Part shown: piece by piece, positions 1-7,044 of the stretch | Layout: each line of letters opens with the position of its first letter | How positions within the stretch are numbered: the stretch's first letter is position 1 | NCBI GenBank assembly: GCA_030632745.1 | Contig: DAOVUE010000045.1 | Coordinates: 1-8,256 of the forward strand | Origin: Pseudomonadota bacterium | Lineage (GTDB): Bacteria > Pseudomonadota > Gammaproteobacteria > GRL18 | Reading direction: 5' to 3' | DNA length: 8,256 nt | Position numbers and translations under genes: made by a program | Notes under the pieces: generated by a model | The model's database searches: none | Seen by the model: only the letters and a program-made list of their open reading frames with translations | What the model was told of the DNA's origin: nothing

Positions 1-141
1 GAAGCATCAGCTCATCTTGAACAAAGCCGGGAAGTCCTGCTGGTTATGGCAAAAAAAGAACAGGAAGCACAGCAGGACACTGCAAACACAACACAGGAAT
101 CCGTTAGCAAACAATCAGAAGGTCTGCAAAGCCATGAGTAA
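1..141 (+). CDS. mreC: Rod-shape determining protein MreC, C-terminal end only (partial)
   Basis: The window opens inside an open frame (frame 1) whose 46 visible residues end at a TAA at 139-141. The stretch SREVLLV near residues 9-15 resembles the last beta-strand of MreC proteins, and the rest is a hydrophilic tail rich in Gln, Glu, Lys and Ser. MreC is a bitopic inner-membrane protein whose periplasmic part binds PBP2 and activates the Rod elongation complex. Its identity rests mainly on position, directly before mreD with an 8-base overlap (ATGAGTAA), because the diagnostic coiled coil and beta-barrel domains lie upstream of the window. The tail itself is not conserved in the family. Confidence 0.82.
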   Translation, partial: EASAHLEQSREVLLVMAKKEQEAQQDTANTTQESVSKQSEGLQSHE

Positions 142-622
142 GCCGGTCTCCCATGGTGGTATCGTTATTTTGCTCAGCTTTGCCATAGCTTTTATTTTAA
201 CGATGCTCCCCTTATCAGATACTGTTAAAATATATCGTCCCGAATGGGTAACTCTAATGCTGATCTACTGGTGTCTTGCCCTGCCCCATCGTGTCGGTAT
301 TTTTACCGGCTGGTGCGTGGGGTTTTTACTGGATATTCATATGGGCAGCATTCTGGGCCAACATGCATTAACACTGTCCATTATTGCGTATTTATCCTAC
401 CGTTTACATGCACGTATACGTTTATACCCGCTTATTCAGCAGTCATTGATCATTTTATTACTCGTCACTCTATCGCAAATATTGCTCTTATGGATTAGCG
501 GTATTGTCAATCAGGCACCCGGAGACTGGTCCTATTGGCTGCCGTCTTTAATCAGCATGTTAGTCTGGCCCTGGTTTTTTTATTTAATGCGCGGTATTCG
601 TCGTATTTATGGGGTTAATTAA
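134..622 (+). CDS. mreD: Rod-shape determining membrane protein MreD
   Basis: This frame encodes 162 residues, the same length as E. coli MreD, when it starts at ATG 134. The frame stays open upstream to an ATG at 17, but those 39 residues are basic and polar and lie over the mreC tail, so 134 is the better start. It also gives an 8-base overlap with mreC that suggests translational coupling. The protein is almost entirely hydrophobic, with five to six likely membrane helices. Family features include the early strand RPEWVTLMLIYWCLALPHRVG, with the usual proline-tryptophan pair, and the GFLLDIHMGSILGQHAL segment. MreD is the integral inner-membrane partner of MreC in the Rod complex that guides lateral-wall synthesis. 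It has no known catalytic activity. Confidence 0.93.
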   Translation: MSKPVSHGGIVILLSFAIAFILTMLPLSDTVKIYRPEWVTLMLIYWCLALPHRVGIFTGWCVGFLLDIHMGSILGQHALTLSIIAYLSYRLHARIRLYPLIQQSLIILLLVTLSQILLLWISGIVNQAPGDWSYWLPSLISMLVWPWFFYLMRGIRRIYGVN

Positions 623-639
623 ACAAACTTTATAACAAT

Positions 640-2649
640 ATGGCCGAAAGACAGCATTTAAAAGATCATTTTATCGAGCAGCGAATATTTCATAATCGCA
701 GTGTCGCAGCAATTTTTTTTACTCTGATTTTATTTAGTGTGCTAATATTTCGTCTGTTCTTTTTACAGATCACCAGCCATGAGCATTTCAGCACACTATC
801 ACAAAATAACCGGGTTTCCGTTCAGGCAATACCACCCACACGCGGACTTATATATGATCGAAATGGTATTATTCTGGCAGAAAATGTACCTTCCTACACA
901 CTGCAGATCATACCTGAACAAACAGAAAATATTGATGCACTTTTAGCAGAGTTATCATCACTGATTAACCTACGAGACATTGATATAAAAAAATTCAAAA
1001 AAGAGGTTCGTCGCAAACGACGTTTTAAAGGTATACCATTACGTTTTCGCTTAACAGACGAAGAAGTTGCCATTGTATCAGTAAACCTTCATCGCCTCCC
1101 CGGTGTTGAAATAAAAGCACAATTAAGCCGTTTTTATCCCTATGGTAAGGAAACAGCACACGTTGTCGGTTATGTCGGACGAATTAATGAAAAAGAGCTG
1201 AAAACATTACCTGTTACAAATTACAGCGGCACCAACCACACAGGAAAACTGGGCATAGAAAAATCTTATGAAGCACTGCTTCATGGTCAGGTGGGTTATC
1301 AGAAAGTAGAAACCAATGTACGCGGGCGAGTATTAAGAGTTCTGGAACGCAGCAACCCTGTTCCCGGCAATGATCTGTACCTCAATTTAGACATTAATTT
1401 ACAAAAAATTGCTATAGAGGCATTCGAAAATAAGCGCGGTGCTCTGGTGGCCATTAATCCGGAGAATGGTCAGCTGTTAGCCATGGTCAGTATGCCCGAC
1501 TATAATGCTAATTTATTTGTTAACGGCATTGATTCTAAAAGCTACAATGCACTCAATACCTCCTGGGAACGTCCGTTATTCAATCGTACTATTCTAGGCG
1601 GTTATCCCCCCGGCTCTACCGTTAAACCTTTTTATGCACTGGCCGGGCTTGAATTAAATGTCATCCAGCTTGATCATCAGATATTCTGCCCGGGCTATTA
1701 CCAACTTAAAGGTAAGGCGCATAAATACCGTGACTGGAAAAAATGGGGCCATGGTAAAACGGATATAACCAAATCGATTGTCCAGTCCTGCGATGTCTTT
1801 TATTATGATCTTGCTGTCCAGATGGGCATCAATAAAATGCACAAGTTTATGACTTATTTTGGTTTTGGCAAAAAATCAGGCATTGATATTCTGGGCGAAC
1901 GCAGCGGTTTAATGCCTTCAAAAAAATGGAAAAAAGAGGTTCGCGGACAGGTCTGGTATCCAGGTGAAACCATTATTGCAGGTATTGGCCAGGGTTATGT
2001 TCTTGTCACACCGCTGCAGCTGGCCTTAGCCACTGCAACTCTAGCTAATGGCGGTACACATTATCAACCGCAGCTGGTTCACTCCATAAGACAAAAGGCA
2101 GATTCTCAACCCTTGCAGGTCATACCCAAAATACAGAGAAAAATTTCAATTAATCAACAACATAACTGGGATCATATCCACCAGAGTATGGAAGACGTTA
2201 TTCACAGCGCCAGGGGAACGGCAAGGCGCTTAAATAAACCCGGTTTAAGATATAAAATTGCCGGAAAAACCGGTACAGCACAAGTCTTCTCTGTTGCTCA
2301 GGATGCAAAATACAATGAAGATGAACTGGAAGAACATCTGAAGGATCATGCTTTGTTTATGGCCTTTGCTCCGGTTAAGCACCCTAAAATTGCCATTGCA
2401 GTCATTGTCGAAAATGGTGGTCATGGCGGTTCAGTTGCAGCACCTATTGCAGGAAAGGTGATTGATTCCTATTTAAGTCAGTTTAGTGATGCAGAACTCA
2501 ATACACCTGCTAAGCAATACAATGACAGCAATAAAAAACAGCATAAAAATTCACAGCCTCAGGCTGATAATACCCCTGTTCGTCCTGCTGATCATGTTGA
2601 TCCCGACAATACTGCTGCGGCTCATTACAAGGAATTCAACCGTGGTTAA
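640..2649 (+). CDS. mrdA: Penicillin-binding protein 2, elongation-specific peptidoglycan DD-transpeptidase
   Basis: The protein has 669 residues (E. coli PBP2 has 633). It cross-links nascent peptidoglycan in the periplasm as the class B partner of RodA. A single membrane helix spans about residues 21-44, followed by the dimerisation/pedestal region (PPTRGLIYDRNG near 66-77) and the transpeptidase domain (about 260-610). The active-site motifs are all present: Ser326-Thr-Val-Lys329 (nucleophile Ser326), Ser383-Cys-Asp385 and Lys543-Thr-Gly545. The segment RDWKKWGHG and the GIGQG motif are typical of PBP2. Cys350, Asp365, His371 and Cys384 fall at positions that form a zinc site in a described PBP2. 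Residues 613-669 form a polar, Asn/Gln/Asp-rich tail longer than usual. The start at 640 lies 17 bp after mreD and has no clear Shine-Dalgarno sequence, but no other in-frame start precedes the membrane anchor. Confidence 0.97.
   Translation: MAERQHLKDHFIEQRIFHNRSVAAIFFTLILFSVLIFRLFFLQITSHEHFSTLSQNNRVSVQAIPPTRGLIYDRNGIILAENVPSYTLQIIPEQTENIDALLAELSSLINLRDIDIKKFKKEVRRKRRFKGIPLRFRLTDEEVAIVSVNLHRLPGVEIKAQLSRFYPYGKETAHVVGYVGRINEKELKTLPVTNYSGTNHTGKLGIEKSYEALLHGQVGYQKVETNVRGRVLRVLERSNPVPGNDLYLNLDINLQKIAIEAFENKRGALVAINPENGQLLAMVSMPDYNANLFVNGIDSKSYNALNTSWERPLFNRTILGGYPPGSTVKPFYALAGLELNVIQLDHQIFCPGYYQLKGKAHKYRDWKKWGHGKTDITKSIVQSCDVFYYDLAVQMGINKMHKFMTYFGFGKKSGIDILGERSGLMPSKKWKKEVRGQVWYPGETIIAGIGQGYVLVTPLQLALATATLANGGTHYQPQLVHSIRQKADSQPLQVIPKIQRKISINQQHNWDHIHQSMEDVIHSARGTARRLNKPGLRYKIAGKTGTAQVFSVAQDAKYNEDELEEHLKDHALFMAFAPVKHPKIAIAVIVENGGHGGSVAAPIAGKVIDSYLSQFSDAELNTPAKQYNDSNKKQHKNSQPQADNTPVRPADHVDPDNTAAAHYKEFNRG
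2629..2634 (+). promoter_or_regulatory. Ribosome binding site that fixes the rodA GTG start
   Basis: AAGGAA lies 7 bases before GTG 2642, inside the last codons of mrdA. It is a good Shine-Dalgarno match at ideal spacing. It selects a GTG start that overlaps the mrdA stop by 8 bases, rather than the upstream in-frame ATG at 2486. Confidence 0.7.
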
Positions 2650-3760
2650 TAACAGCGTTAATAACAGCTCTCAGAAAAGTTTGTTTTTTCGAATGCACAT
2701 TGATTTTAGTTTATTAATGATGCTTATTGTCCTGATTATCATTGGACAAGTCATTCTTTATAGTGCCAGCGGAGAGAATACCGCTCTGATGCAGCGCCAG
2801 GCGATTCGTCTGGGAGTCGCCTTTATTGTTATGTTCATTATTGCTCAAATTTCACCTGATACCCTGTACCGCTGGTCTCCGATAATTTTTATTCTCGGCA
2901 TTATTATGTTAATTGCCGTTTTACTGGCCGGAACAATAGTACTGGGTGCTCGACGCTGGCTGGATCTCGGCCTGTTCCGCTTTCAGCCTTCTGAATTAAT
3001 GAAACTGGCCGTACCAATGATGCTGGCCTGGTTCATGTCCAGAGGTAATATTCCACCCGCTAAAGCACGTTTAGCACTGGCAATTATCATTTTGCTCATA
3101 CCCGTACTGCTCATTGCCAAACAGCCCGATTTGGGTACATCCCTTTTAATCACCAGTGCCGGGCTATTTGTTATTTTTATGGCCGGTATCTCCTGGCGGA
3201 TTATTTTCAGCTTTATTATTGCCGCAATAGCCTTCAGCGTGCCCATGTGGTTCTTTTTAATGCGGGACTATCAACGTCAGCGAGTACTCACCATGCTTAA
3301 TCCTGAAACCGATCCTCTTGGCAGTGGTTATCATATTATTCAATCAAAAATTGCTATTGGCTCCGGAGGCAGTTTCGGCAAGGGCTGGCTTAACGGCACT
3401 CAGTCACATTTAGAGTTTTTACCTGAACGCCATACTGATTTTATTTTTTCAGTGTTTGCTGAGGAATTCGGCTTCAGTGGTATTTTATTGCTACTGGCCA
3501 TTTATTTAATTATTATTCTGCGTGGTATTTATATTACCACACAGGCTCATGGTACTTTTTCCCGTTTGTTAGGAGCCAGTATTATTTTGACTTTTCTGGT
3601 TTATATTTTTGTTAATATTGGTATGGTCAGCGGCATTCTGCCCGTAGTCGGTATTCCATTACCTCTGATCAGTTATGGCGGCACCTCCATTGTGACCTTA
3701 ATGGCAGGTTTCGGCATCCTGATGTCTATCCATACCCATAGAAAAATGCTGGCACACTGA
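2642..3760 (+). CDS. rodA: RodA, SEDS-family peptidoglycan glycosyltransferase of the Rod complex
   Basis: Starting at GTG 2642 this gives 372 residues (E. coli RodA has 370). RodA polymerises lipid II into glycan strands in the inner membrane and works as a pair with PBP2, encoded just upstream. About ten membrane helices are visible. SEDS landmarks include ARRWLDLGLFRFQPSE, AKQPDLGTSLL, the extracellular loop ending GTQSHLEFLPERHTDFIF, and the C-terminal GILPVVGIPLPLISYGG. Asp266 in the HTDFIF motif matches the essential Asp262 of E. coli RodA by my alignment. A longer frame from ATG 2486 would add 52 residues over the mrdA tail and exceed the family length, so it was not used. The 8-base overlap with mrdA (GTGGTTAA) points to translational coupling and balanced synthesis of the two partners. 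Confidence 0.96.
   Translation: MVNNSVNNSSQKSLFFRMHIDFSLLMMLIVLIIIGQVILYSASGENTALMQRQAIRLGVAFIVMFIIAQISPDTLYRWSPIIFILGIIMLIAVLLAGTIVLGARRWLDLGLFRFQPSELMKLAVPMMLAWFMSRGNIPPAKARLALAIIILLIPVLLIAKQPDLGTSLLITSAGLFVIFMAGISWRIIFSFIIAAIAFSVPMWFFLMRDYQRQRVLTMLNPETDPLGSGYHIIQSKIAIGSGGSFGKGWLNGTQSHLEFLPERHTDFIFSVFAEEFGFSGILLLLAIYLIIILRGIYITTQAHGTFSRLLGASIILTFLVYIFVNIGMVSGILPVVGIPLPLISYGGTSIVTLMAGFGILMSIHTHRKMLAH
2645..2668 (+). repeat. 12-bp perfect tandem duplication in the rodA 5' end
   Basis: GTTAATAACAGC occurs twice in succession (2645-2656 and 2657-2668), in frame, encoding Val-Asn-Asn-Ser twice in the cytoplasmic N-terminus of RodA. It also spans the mrdA stop codon. The segment is not conserved in RodA, so this looks like a neutral slippage duplication. 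Confidence 0.85.
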
Positions 3761-3764
3761 TCAT

Positions 3765-3790
3765 TAGTACAGCAATGCATTGCTGTACTA
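3765..3790. repeat. Perfect 26-bp palindrome between rodA and mltB
   Basis: TAGTACAGCAATG (3765-3777) is followed directly by its exact reverse complement, CATTGCTGTACTA (3778-3790). It begins 4 bp after the rodA stop. As RNA it could fold an 11-bp hairpin with a UGCA loop, and it might act as a transcription terminator or processing site for the mreC-rodA transcript. There is no proper U-tract after it (GATCATTTATAATT follows) and the stem is AT-rich, so a classic intrinsic terminator is doubtful. A dimeric-protein operator or a dispersed repeat are the alternatives. Confidence 0.85.
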
Positions 3791-3797
3791 GATCATT

Positions 3798-3803
3798 TAT
3801 AAT
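3798..3803 (+). promoter_or_regulatory. Possible -10 box of an mltB-rlpA promoter
   Basis: A consensus TATAAT lies 8 bp after the palindrome and 54 bp before the mltB ATG. The hexamer at 17-bp spacing upstream (ATGCAT, 3775-3780) is a poor -35 and sits in the centre of the palindrome. In such AT-rich DNA, TATAAT can easily occur by chance. If it is real, a protein bound to the palindrome would cover the -35 region. Confidence 0.25.
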
Positions 3804-3857
3804 TATTAAAACTGTACTGTCATCTGATTAATTAATGATAAATTAAAGGAATAGTTA

Positions 3858-4877
3858 ATGTTATCTGGACGCACTTTATGCTCTCTAAGCATAATTATCT
3901 TAGTATTATCTTTTACCTGTGCTGCTAATAGCTCTGCAGCCAATCTGACTCAAAATACTGAGGTACAGGAATTCATTAAAGAAATGGTAAATGAACAAGG
4001 TTTTGACCAGCATAAACTTGAAACATTATTCAGTCAGGTCAAAATAAAACAAAAAATACTCGATGCTATAAGCCGACCTGCAGAAAAAAGCAAGGCATGG
4101 TACGAATACCGGAAGATTTTTCTAACGGATAGACGTATTAAAAACGGTGCAAAATTCTGGAGTGAAAATATTGATACTCTTAAGTATGCAGAAGCAGTCT
4201 ATGGTGTCCCTGCAGAAATTATTGTTGCTATTATTGGTGTTGAAACATTTTATGGTCGTTTACAGGGTACTTATCGTGTCATGGATGCGTTATCAACGCT
4301 AGCCTTTAAATACCCGAAACGCAGTAAATTTTTCCGTTCTGAACTAAAGCATTATTTAATCATGAGTCAGGAGCAGAAATTTGATCCCTTAAGTAAGAAG
4401 GGTTCCTACGCGGGTGCAATGGGTATGGGACAATTTATTCCCAGCAGTTTTCAACACTACGCCATTGACTTTAATGGGGATGGAGAAAAAAACATCTGGA
4501 CCGACAGAGTTGATGCCATTGGCAGTGTTGCTAATTACTTCAAGCGTCATGGCTGGGAAAAAGGACAGCCGGTAGCAGATAAAGTCCAGCTTGCCGGGAA
4601 CTCCGTATTAACAAAGGATGACAGTTGCCGAAGAAGTTGTAAACTCGAGCTGACTATTGCTGATTTTAGAAAAAAAGGCGTACTGGGGGAAACCCGGCCT
4701 GGTAATGAAACGCCGGCACTATTTTTAATGTTAAAACAGAAAAACAACTGGGAATACTGGCTGGCTTATAATAATTTTTATGTCATCTCACGTTACAACC
4801 ACAGCACGCTCTATTCCATGGCAGTGTATCAACTCAGTCAGGAGATAAAAAAACTATTCCTGAATAAATCATCTTAA
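3858..4877 (+). CDS. mltB: MltB-family lytic murein transglycosylase
   Basis: The protein has 339 residues (E. coli MltB has 361). It cleaves the MurNAc-GlcNAc bond of peptidoglycan with formation of a 1,6-anhydro end, in the periplasm. The catalytic glutamate is Glu129 in GVETFYG, matching GVETRWG of E. coli MltB. Other family motifs are AGAMGMGQFIPSSFQHYAIDF, an EF-hand-like DFNGDGEKN loop, DAIGSVANYFKRHGW, and RYNHSTLYSMAVYQL near the C-terminus. A signal peptide is clear (Arg5, then a hydrophobic stretch to about residue 21). The only early cysteine is preceded by Ser-Phe-Thr, a poor lipobox, so the protein may be soluble after cleavage near NSSAA. The start has a good Shine-Dalgarno sequence (AAGGA, 3846-3850) with 7-base spacing. 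It overlaps rlpA by one base. Confidence 0.95.
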   Translation: MLSGRTLCSLSIIILVLSFTCAANSSAANLTQNTEVQEFIKEMVNEQGFDQHKLETLFSQVKIKQKILDAISRPAEKSKAWYEYRKIFLTDRRIKNGAKFWSENIDTLKYAEAVYGVPAEIIVAIIGVETFYGRLQGTYRVMDALSTLAFKYPKRSKFFRSELKHYLIMSQEQKFDPLSKKGSYAGAMGMGQFIPSSFQHYAIDFNGDGEKNIWTDRVDAIGSVANYFKRHGWEKGQPVADKVQLAGNSVLTKDDSCRRSCKLELTIADFRKKGVLGETRPGNETPALFLMLKQKNNWEYWLAYNNFYVISRYNHSTLYSMAVYQLSQEIKKLFLNKSS

Positions 4878-5764
4878 TGAGCTCATCAATGTATACCATA
4901 CCTTATAGTTTACGCATTATTATTTTATCAGCCGCTGCAGCATCATTATTATCCTGTGCCGGAAAAAGCACTAAGCCGGACTTATCCCATCAGGATGGTC
5001 CGCCGGCAGAGCAGGTCAATGTAGCCGAAATCCCCGATGCAGTTGTGCAGCACACCCAACGCAGCAAATATGGAAATCCGTCATCCTATGTGGTATTTGG
5101 TAAGCGCTATTATGTGATGTCTTCCGGCAAGGCTTATAAGGAACAAGGCATAGCCTCCTGGTATGGCAGTAAGTTTCATGGCAGGCGTACTTCCAGCGGT
5201 GAACCTTATGATATGCATGCCATGACGGCAGCACATAAAACACTGCCGCTGCCCACTTATGTAAGAGTAACCAATTTGAAAAATGGCCGACAGGTTATTG
5301 TTAAAGTCAATGATCGAGGTCCATTCCATGAAAATCGAATTATTGATCTATCACACACTGCTGCCGTAAAGCTGGGAATAAAAGCGACGGGGACGGGACA
5401 TGTGGAAGTTGAGGCTCTGACTCCGGATACGGCATCAGCTAAAACAAAATCAGCTGATATTAAAATAAAAAAAAATAGTCCTGCGACTTCACTGCAATCA
5501 CCGATTCCCGTCACACTGCAGAATAAAGCAGATTTATATCTGCAGCTGGGTGCCTTTTCTCAGCCACAAAACGCTCATAATTTAAAACTCAAACTCAGCT
5601 CTGATATTGGTACAGATAAACTCCATATCTCTAATACATTAAAAAACAATCAGCCATTATATCGTGTACGTATAGGTCCTGTTAAAAGCATTGCCCAGGC
5701 TGATGAATTATCAAAAATATTAACTCAAAAAGGCTTTCAGAAACCGCAAATAATAATTGAATAA
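4877..5764 (+). CDS. rlpA: RlpA, septal-ring lipoprotein with lytic transglycosylase and SPOR domains
   Basis: The protein has 295 residues. The N-terminus is a lipoprotein signal with the lipobox SLLSC, placing the lipidated residue at Cys27 and predicting outer-membrane anchoring. A double-psi beta-barrel spans about residues 91-180, starting GIASWYGSKFHGRRTSSGE and containing TAAHKTLPLP and VNDRGPF. Glu109, His120 and Asp146 have exactly the spacing of the catalytic residues known in Pseudomonas aeruginosa RlpA (Glu120, His131, Asp157), so it probably cleaves peptide-free glycan strands. A linker of about 35 residues leads to a C-terminal SPOR domain (218-295) that would bind denuded glycans and target the septum. 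The start codon shares its A with the mltB stop (TAATG), so the gene is probably coupled to mltB. Met5 at 4889 is a possible alternative start. Confidence 0.95.
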   Translation: MSSSMYTIPYSLRIIILSAAAASLLSCAGKSTKPDLSHQDGPPAEQVNVAEIPDAVVQHTQRSKYGNPSSYVVFGKRYYVMSSGKAYKEQGIASWYGSKFHGRRTSSGEPYDMHAMTAAHKTLPLPTYVRVTNLKNGRQVIVKVNDRGPFHENRIIDLSHTAAVKLGIKATGTGHVEVEALTPDTASAKTKSADIKIKKNSPATSLQSPIPVTLQNKADLYLQLGAFSQPQNAHNLKLKLSSDIGTDKLHISNTLKNNQPLYRVRIGPVKSIAQADELSKILTQKGFQKPQIIIE

Positions 5765-5793
5765 GGTTGCAGCTGTTTATGTTTGATAATAAA

Positions 5794-5823
5794 TTGACTA
5801 AATTCTTTTGTTATTTGTTTTAG
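5794..5823 (+). promoter_or_regulatory. Weak candidate promoter for dacA
   Basis: TTGACT (5794-5799) is a five-of-six match to a -35 box in the 88-bp gap between rlpA and dacA. The hexamer at 18-bp spacing (TTTTAG, 5818-5823) matches only three of six -10 positions. A start near 5830 would leave a leader of about 20 bases carrying the 10-bp tandem repeat. dacA may equally be read through from rlpA, since there is no terminator in the gap. Confidence 0.25.
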
Positions 5824-5831
5824 ATTCACTT

Positions 5832-5851
5832 TTTAGGTTAATTTAGGTTAA
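5832..5851 (+). repeat. 10-bp tandem repeat immediately before dacA
   Basis: TTTAGGTTAA is repeated twice without interruption (5832-5841 and 5842-5851), ending one base before the dacA ATG. The second copy places AGG 5 bases from the start, a weak Shine-Dalgarno sequence, so the repeat doubles the ribosome-docking motif. A period of ten would also suit a protein binding the same face of the helix twice. Confidence 0.85.
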
Positions 5852-5852
5852 A

Positions 5853-7040
5853 ATGTTCTTTTCCTTAGGCCGTAGAAGCAAGAGCATTATGACTTTAAAT
5901 ATTAACTATTTTTTTATCACTCTTTTCCTCACTTTAATTTCTTTAAGTTTAAATAGTCAGGCTGCTCCAAAAGCAATCCCGAAGCCTCCTACTATTGCAG
6001 CAAAATCCTTTCTATTAGTTGATTACAATAGTGGTAAAGTGATCGCACAAAATAATGCCGACACTCCGGTAGCACCCGCCAGTATCACTAAAATAATGAC
6101 TGCTTTTGTAGTTTTTTCAGAATTAGAAGAAGGCAATATTCATTTAGAAGATCAGGTTACTATCAGTAAAAAAGCCTGGAAAACACCCGGTTCACGGATG
6201 TTTATTAAAGTAAACACAAAAGTAACTGTAAAAGACTTACTGCAGGGAATGATTATTCAGTCAGGCAATGATGCCAGTGTTGCCTTAGCAGAATACATTG
6301 CCGGGAGTGAAGAGACATTTGCAGCCCTGATGAATCAACATGCACAAGAATTGGGTATGACCAATAGTAATTTTCTCAATAGCACCGGCTTGCCGAATGA
6401 TAACCATAAAACCAGTGCAAAAGACCTGGCGATTCTGGCCAGAGCCTTAATAAAACGCTTTCCCCAATATTATAAATGGTACTCAACCAAAGAATTTACC
6501 TATAATAAAATAACCCAGCCTAATCGCAATAAATTACTCTGGCGGGATAAGAGTGTTGATGGTATGAAAACAGGTTATACCGAAGATGCCGGTTATTGTC
6601 TGGTATCATCAGCAAAACGTAATTCAATGCGTCTTATTTCTGTCGTATTAGGCACAAAAAGTGCCAATGCCAGGGCTCAGGAATCACAAAAGTTGTTAAA
6701 TTTCGGCTTTAGGTTTTATGAATCTCACGTCATTTACTCCGCAGAAAAAACACTTAAAAACATCCGCATTTACAAAGGCAGCCAGGAACATTTACCTGTG
6801 GGTGTCGAAAAAGACATTGCTGTCACTATTCCCCGCGGTCAATATAAAAATTTAAAACCTTCTATGAACATCAATACCCCTTTAGAAGCTCCTGTCACTA
6901 AAGGCCAGAAATTAGGTCAGGTTGAGATCAAACTGGATGGCAGGGTTTTAACCAAATCCCCATTGATTGCTCTCAAAACCATACCTGAAGGCAGTATCTG
7001 GCAATACGTCAAAGACAGTGCTTTACTGATGATGGAATAA
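5853..7040 (+). CDS. dacA: D-alanyl-D-alanine carboxypeptidase DacA (PBP5/6 type)
   Basis: The protein has 395 residues (E. coli PBP5 has 403). It removes the terminal D-Ala from pentapeptide stems in the periplasm, limiting cross-linking and maintaining cell shape. Motifs of the S11 peptidase family are complete: Ser77-Ile-Thr-Lys80 with nucleophile Ser77, Ser137-Gly-Asn139 and Lys239-Thr-Gly241. A PBP5_C beta-sandwich follows (about 290-380, containing VAVTIPRGQYKNLK-like sequence), and the last 15-20 residues (SIWQYVKDSALLMME) form a short amphipathic helix likely to hold the enzyme on the inner membrane. I chose ATG 5853 over ATG 5889 because only the longer form gives the signal peptide a basic n-region (Arg7, Arg8, Lys10). 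Cleavage is likely after NSQA, about residue 37. ybeD follows 4 bp later. Confidence 0.95.
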   Translation: MFFSLGRRSKSIMTLNINYFFITLFLTLISLSLNSQAAPKAIPKPPTIAAKSFLLVDYNSGKVIAQNNADTPVAPASITKIMTAFVVFSELEEGNIHLEDQVTISKKAWKTPGSRMFIKVNTKVTVKDLLQGMIIQSGNDASVALAEYIAGSEETFAALMNQHAQELGMTNSNFLNSTGLPNDNHKTSAKDLAILARALIKRFPQYYKWYSTKEFTYNKITQPNRNKLLWRDKSVDGMKTGYTEDAGYCLVSSAKRNSMRLISVVLGTKSANARAQESQKLLNFGFRFYESHVIYSAEKTLKNIRIYKGSQEHLPVGVEKDIAVTIPRGQYKNLKPSMNINTPLEAPVTKGQKLGQVEIKLDGRVLTKSPLIALKTIPEGSIWQYVKDSALLMME

Positions 7041-7044
7041 CACT

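Noticed and set aside
17..133. An upstream ATG for mreD adding 39 residues
   Set aside because: It overlies the mreC C-terminus, is basic and polar, and ATG 134 gives exactly the E. coli MreD length.
244..498. An 84-codon frame inside mreD on the same strand
   Set aside because: It is a shadow of mreD in another phase, with no ribosome site or recognisable domain.
2486..2641. An upstream ATG for rodA that would add 52 residues including an extra hydrophobic stretch
   Set aside because: It lies wholly over the mrdA tail, exceeds the family length, and GTG 2642 has a well-spaced AAGGAA and gives the E. coli RodA length.
2983..3246. Antisense frame within rodA (87 codons)
   Set aside because: It is a complement of a membrane-protein gene with biased composition. 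No family is recognised, and rodA itself is certain.
3765..3803. Classic intrinsic terminator after rodA
   Set aside because: The stem is perfect but AT-rich, and the following bases (GATCATTTATAATT) lack a run of T. It is recorded as a palindrome instead.
5016..5514. Three overlapping antisense frames within rlpA (75-85 codons)
   Set aside because: They mutually overlap, lie inside a confidently assigned gene, and show no domain or ribosome site.
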